A DNA stretch of 19,075 bases from assembly GCA_937958785.1 (NCBI GenBank), contig CALGMY010000276.1:1-19075 (forward strand), read 5' to 3'. Source of the DNA: an uncultured Gammaproteobacteria bacterium. GTDB taxonomy: Bacteria > Pseudomonadota > Gammaproteobacteria > Steroidobacterales > GCA-2729495. Below are positions 15,786-19,075 of this stretch, piece after piece. Each line of letters opens with the position of its first letter. The first letter of the stretch is position 1. A program made the translations under genes and the position numbers. A model generated the notes under the pieces. That model did no database searches, was not told the origin of the DNA, and saw nothing but the letters and a program-made list of their open reading frames with translations.

Positions 15786-15798
15786 CGAGACCGTCTCG
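15786..15798. promoter_or_regulatory. 13-bp palindrome, candidate operator
   Basis: CGAGAC and GTCTCG flank one central C, a perfect 6+6 inverted repeat in the 210-base gap between the divergent barrel gene and TonB receptor. It lies upstream of both candidate promoters, a typical place for a shared regulator site. The regulator is unknown. Confidence 0.3.
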
Positions 15799-15829
15799 TC
15801 TGCATGGTGGGCAGGCGCAGACCGCGGGT

Positions 15830-15850
15830 CCCGAGTCTGTGGCACTCGGG
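15830..15850. promoter_or_regulatory. Inverted repeat CCCGAGT-N7-ACTCGGG over the TonB-receptor -35 region
   Basis: A perfect 7-base inverted repeat with a 7-base spacer covers 15830-15850 and contains the proposed -35 element of the receptor promoter. A protein bound here would be expected to block transcription. It could also form a 7-bp hairpin in RNA. Confidence 0.4.
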
Positions 15851-15867
15851 CGACCGTTTGGTATGAT
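15839..15867 (+). promoter_or_regulatory. Candidate sigma-70 promoter for the TonB-dependent receptor
   Basis: GTGGCA (15839-15844) is spaced 17 bases from TATGAT (15862-15867), with the start codon at 15896 and an AGGGGGA ribosome site at 15884-15890. The -35 hexamer is the same as the one proposed for tRNA-Lys. The leader would be only about 20 bases. Confidence 0.5.
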
Positions 15868-15895
15868 CCCGTGGCCACTTCCCAGGGGGATTCGA

Positions 15896-18889
15896 ATGTC
15901 GATTGTGAAGAATGTCAGGGGCATTGCCGTGGGCGCCGGAGTGACCTCCGCGCTGATCCAGGCGATGACCTTCGCGGTGATCCAGGTGCTCCCCATCGGG
16001 GCCAGCGCGCAGATCGAGGAAGTGGTGGTCAGCACCCGGCGCCGCGAGGAGAGCCTGCAGGACGTGCCGATCGCCGTGTCGGCGATCACGACCGAGCAGA
16101 TCGAGCGCCAGGGCATCAGCGACCTCAAGGACATCGTCGCCAACCAGCCCAGCGTGCAGTTCGACCAGGCCTATGGCCCCAGCGACAATCGCATCACGAT
16201 CCGTGGCCTCTCCAACACCCGCGGCCGGTCGAACGTGGCCTTCCTGGTCGATGGCATCGATACCACTACCGAGAACCTCATCGCCGCCGGTTCCGGCCTG
16301 CTCGCCAACCGCCGCCTGCTGACCGATGTCGAGCGCATCGAGATCGTGAAGGGCCCGCAGAGCGCACTGTTTGGCCGTTCGGCATTCGCCGGCGCCCTGA
16401 GCTACGTCACCAAGGAGCCCGGTGACGAGTTCGACGGCCGGATCAGCGTCGACCTGGGGGACTACGGCCGCCGCACGATTGACGGTGCCTTCGGCGGTCC
16501 CCTGACCGACACCTTCGGCGTGAGGCTCACGGGCGTCCAGTACAACGAGGACGGCTACTACACCAATGCCCTGCTCGGCACCGACGTGGGTGGCGTCGAT
16601 GGCTACGGCGGCGCACTGACCATGGTCTGGAAGCCCGCGGACCCGGTGAAGGTCAAGGCGCGCCTCGAGTACAGCGACGACCACTACGATCCCCGCGCGG
16701 TCGTCCGCATCGATGGCGACAAGCAGTACGCGCTGCCAGATTCCGCCAAGGCCATCGTCAGACCCATCATCACGGGCGACCCGGCGACCCAGCAGGCGGG
16801 TTCCAGCGCCACCAACCTGTTCAACTTCGGGGCTTATTGCTCCACGACTTTCGATCCCTTGAACACGCCGGGCAATGGCACGGGCGCGTCCTTCTGCCTG
16901 CCGGAAGTGATCAAGAGCTCGTCCGGCAAGCGGGTCTGGCAGAGTGAAGATGCCGAGACCGGGGAGGCCTTCCCCGGCACGAACACCCAGACCTTCCGGG
17001 CGAGCCTCACGGCGAGCTTCGACCTGGGCTATGGCCTCGTGAGTTCCTACACGGGCTGGACGGACTTCAATGGCCAGGACAACTACGACCAGGACTACCA
17101 GGCCAGCAATGCCGTTGACTTCAATGGCAACGGCGGCCGGCCGTACACGACGTCGGACCCCCGCGGCGGCCGGATTGACACCCTGATGGGTGCCCAGGAG
17201 GCCAACGCCGAGTCCTTTACCAGCCAGTTTTCCCAGGAGTTCCGCTACGAGACGCAGCTCGACGGTCCGATCCAGTTCACCGGCGGCGTCCTGTTCTGGC
17301 ACGAGGAGCGCAAGCTGGATGACCGCAACAACATCACGTTCTGCGCACCCTACGGCCGCGCCAGTGGCATTACCCAGCTCACCGACCCCAGCAACGGCGG
17401 TGCCCTCGTGTTCCGGGACTCGGACCCGGACCCGGACGTGGAGAACCTGGTCCCGGTTTCCGACCCCGTCACCGGGTTTCTCAGCATGGTGGCTGGCGCC
17501 TGTGACGGGAACCCCGGCATCCTGAACAGTGACGGCAACCCGTCCGTGGACAGCTGGCAGCAGTACCGGCGCCAGTTCTCCAACCCCCAGTACGCGTCCC
17601 GCTGGGAGGCCGAGACGCGCCATCTGTCTTTCTACGGCCGCATCGACTGGGAGGTCACCGAGGACCTCACCCTGAGCCTCGAGGACCGCTTCGTCGACGA
17701 GGAATTCAGCCTGACCAAGCCGGGTACCTCGAGCTGCACCGAGACGGCATTTTTCAACGCCGGCAACCCGGTGTCCTGGCCCCGGGAGGTCCGGAGCCTC
17801 TGTGACATCGAGCGGCTCGTGCTGGGCCTCACGGGCCCGGACACCGTCCCGCTCGACCCGACCACCGCCGGCCTGACACTCCGCTACGTCGAGGGCTCCA
17901 CCTACTCCAGCTACGACACGCCCAAGGTCACCCTCGCCTGGTCGGCCACGGACAACACCAACTACTTCTTCTCGTTCGGCTTCGCGCAGAAGCCCGGTGG
18001 CATCAACCAGCTGGCTGGCGGCGGTGGCGCCGAGCCGCCACCCATCGAGGCCGAACGCTTCGAATCCGAGAAGCTGAAGGCGTGGGAGCTCGGCGTAAAG
18101 ACCAGCTTCGAGGCCGCCGGCTTCTGGAACGTCAACAGTTCCGTGTTCTTCCAGGACTACACGGACAAGCAGGTCGGCATCCAGATCGTCGCCGAGAGCG
18201 GCGTTTCCCAGCCCCGGGTCGTCAACGTGGACGGTACCGAGGTCTGGGGCTTCGAGTTCGAGGCACTGTGGCAGCCGGCCTTCCTGGAGGGCCTGACGCT
18301 GAGCCTGGCGGGCACCCTGCTCGACGCCGAGTACACCAGCTGGGTGGACGACACCCGCAACCTGGTCAAGGCGGCCGTCTACGGGGACTGCCCGGTCGTC
18401 TACAAGCGGGGTGACGTCGAGTCGACGGATCCGCTGGATGCTGCCTTTGGTGGTGCGCTGCCGGTCGCCTTCTGCCGCCTGGACTACTCGGGCAACAAAC
18501 TCGAGCGCACTCCGGAGCAGTCCTATGCGGCTTCGATGTCCCTGCAGCGTCCTTTTCTGGACACGCCCTTCGAATACCTGTTCGAGCTCCAGGGCAGCTG
18601 GCAGGACGAGCGCTGGGCCGACCCGGAGAACAACGCCAAGCTGGCCGACTACGCCCGGCTCGACATGCGGCTCGGCCTCGTGTCCGACAAGTGGGAAGTC
18701 ATCGGTTACATCGACAACGTGCTGGACGACGACCGCTTCATCACCGCGGGCAGCGGTCCGGACTTCGGCACCCAGGTCACCCAGCTGGGCTTCACCGCCG
18801 GCTTCGGCACGACCCACTACTTCGCCACGCTGCCGGATCCGCGGGTGTTCGGCATCCGCGGTGCCTACCGGTTCGGGGGTGGCCTCTAG
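15896..18889 (+). CDS. TonB-dependent outer-membrane receptor, substrate unknown
   Basis: A 997-residue gated channel that would import a large or scarce ligand using TonB energy. ATG 15896 has AGGGGGA five bases upstream; the frame's further upstream extension lacks support. Residues 1-38 form a signal peptide ending GASA. The TonB-box region IEEVVVSTRRREESLQDVP is at 40-58. The plug (about 55-165) includes VERIEIVKGPQSALFGRSAFAGALSYVTKEP from residue 145. The rest is a 22-strand-type barrel with long loops. There are exactly eight cysteines in four neighbouring pairs (315/334, 483/536, 614/636, 832/860), probably loop disulphides. The C-terminus is RFGGGL, without the usual last aromatic, though Phe is five residues before the end. 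There is no SusD partner or FecI/FecR pair nearby. Proximity to glucan genes hints at maltodextrins, but this is only inference. Confidence 0.93.
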   Translation: MSIVKNVRGIAVGAGVTSALIQAMTFAVIQVLPIGASAQIEEVVVSTRRREESLQDVPIAVSAITTEQIERQGISDLKDIVANQPSVQFDQAYGPSDNRITIRGLSNTRGRSNVAFLVDGIDTTTENLIAAGSGLLANRRLLTDVERIEIVKGPQSALFGRSAFAGALSYVTKEPGDEFDGRISVDLGDYGRRTIDGAFGGPLTDTFGVRLTGVQYNEDGYYTNALLGTDVGGVDGYGGALTMVWKPADPVKVKARLEYSDDHYDPRAVVRIDGDKQYALPDSAKAIVRPIITGDPATQQAGSSATNLFNFGAYCSTTFDPLNTPGNGTGASFCLPEVIKSSSGKRVWQSEDAETGEAFPGTNTQTFRASLTASFDLGYGLVSSYTGWTDFNGQDNYDQDYQASNAVDFNGNGGRPYTTSDPRGGRIDTLMGAQEANAESFTSQFSQEFRYETQLDGPIQFTGGVLFWHEERKLDDRNNITFCAPYGRASGITQLTDPSNGGALVFRDSDPDPDVENLVPVSDPVTGFLSMVAGACDGNPGILNSDGNPSVDSWQQYRRQFSNPQYASRWEAETRHLSFYGRIDWEVTEDLTLSLEDRFVDEEFSLTKPGTSSCTETAFFNAGNPVSWPREVRSLCDIERLVLGLTGPDTVPLDPTTAGLTLRYVEGSTYSSYDTPKVTLAWSATDNTNYFFSFGFAQKPGGINQLAGGGGAEPPPIEAERFESEKLKAWELGVKTSFEAAGFWNVNSSVFFQDYTDKQVGIQIVAESGVSQPRVVNVDGTEVWGFEFEALWQPAFLEGLTLSLAGTLLDAEYTSWVDDTRNLVKAAVYGDCPVVYKRGDVESTDPLDAAFGGALPVAFCRLDYSGNKLERTPEQSYAASMSLQRPFLDTPFEYLFELQGSWQDERWADPENNAKLADYARLDMRLGLVSDKWEVIGYIDNVLDDDRFITAGSGPDFGTQVTQLGFTAGFGTTHYFATLPDPRVFGIRGAYRFGGGL

Positions 18890-18920
18890 GGCCCCTTACC
18901 TCACCAGGGACTGCTGCGAC

Positions 18921-18955
18921 CCGCGCCCCGGGGAGTCCTGCTCCCCGGGGCGCGG
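18921..18955. terminator. 15-bp perfect GC hairpin between convergent genes
   Basis: CCGCGCCCCGGGGAG at 18921-18935 pairs perfectly with CTCCCCGGGGCGCGG at 18941-18955 around the loop TCCTG. It lies 31 bases after the receptor stop and 11 bases beyond the stop of the minus-strand gene on the right, so it could end transcription from both sides. Neither side has a real T-tract (only GTTT on the plus strand), which is common in very GC-rich genomes. Confidence 0.7.
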
Positions 18956-18966
18956 CCGTTTCGGGA

Positions 18967-19075
18967 TCAGCCGAAGAGCTTCGTCGTGCCGATGAAGCCC
19001 ACCACCACGATCAGCGCGTAGGTGGACCAGATGATGATCGTCGAGCGGTCCATGGTGCCGCTGATGATGGCCTCG
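18967..19075 (-). CDS. C-terminal end of an integral membrane protein (cut by the window edge)
   Basis: Only the last 36 codons and a TGA at 18969-18967 are present; the frame is open to the right edge. The visible peptide runs EAIISGTMDRSTIIIWSTYALIVVVGF and ends GTTKLFG. A clear transmembrane helix of about 17-20 residues (IIIWSTYALIVVVGFI) is followed by a short polar tail. This looks like the last helix of a transporter or other polytopic protein, but the family cannot be named from this fragment. Codon use is GC-rich like the neighbours. It is convergent with the TonB receptor across the hairpin. Confidence 0.65.
   Translation of the reverse strand, partial: EAIISGTMDRSTIIIWSTYALIVVVGFIGTTKLFG

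Noticed and set aside
15758..18817. A 1019-codon open frame antisense to the TonB receptor
   Set aside because: Its composition is that expected from the complement of a GC-biased gene, with no recognisable motifs. The plus-strand frame has a signal peptide, TonB box, plug and ribosome site. I take it as a mirror of codon bias.

Overview
The window is high-GC and gammaproteobacterial. The left third is a classic conserved block, tolA-tolB-pal-cpoB-queE-queC-tRNA-Lys, in an order also known from Pseudomonas and relatives. GTG and TTG starts are common. The large TonB-dependent receptor is of a type abundant in oligotrophic or aquatic gammaproteobacteria and sphingomonads. I cannot place the organism below class with confidence.

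Layout. (1) 1-3559: the Tol-Pal envelope module, comprising the 3' part of tolA, then tolB, pal and cpoB. (2) 3587-4928: queE and queC of the preQ0/queuosine pathway, followed by tRNA-Lys(TTT) at 4968-5043. (3) 5045-14066: an alpha-glucan (glycogen) block of glgP (+), glgB (-), glgC (+, broken by an apparent 43-nt deletion), malQ (+) and glgA (-). It is arranged as two tail-to-tail pairs and one head-to-head pair rather than as one operon. (4) 14096-15685: two unnamed outer-membrane beta-barrel proteins on the minus strand. (5) 15686-15895: a divergent regulatory region with candidate promoters and inverted repeats. (6) 15896-18889: a 997-residue TonB-dependent receptor, followed by a strong hairpin and the last 36 residues of a minus-strand membrane protein.

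How the genes work together. GlgC would make ADP-glucose, GlgA would extend the alpha-1,4 chain and GlgB would add alpha-1,6 branches. GlgP would remove glucose-1-phosphate by phosphorolysis, and MalQ would disproportionate short maltodextrins. No debranching enzyme (GlgX) is in the window. With glgC broken as sequenced, the ADP-glucose supply would be missing unless another copy exists or the lesion is a sequence error.

The points most worth a second look are: the glgC lesion; the tRNA-Lys gene whose CCA ends one base before the glgP start codon, leaving no leader or Shine-Dalgarno sequence; the two convergent pairs with no terminator between them; the repeat-rich region between the barrel gene and the TonB receptor; four spaced cysteine pairs in that receptor; and a lipobox on CpoB. 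I did not find a clearly new multi-gene system. There is no CRISPR array, transposase or phage gene.
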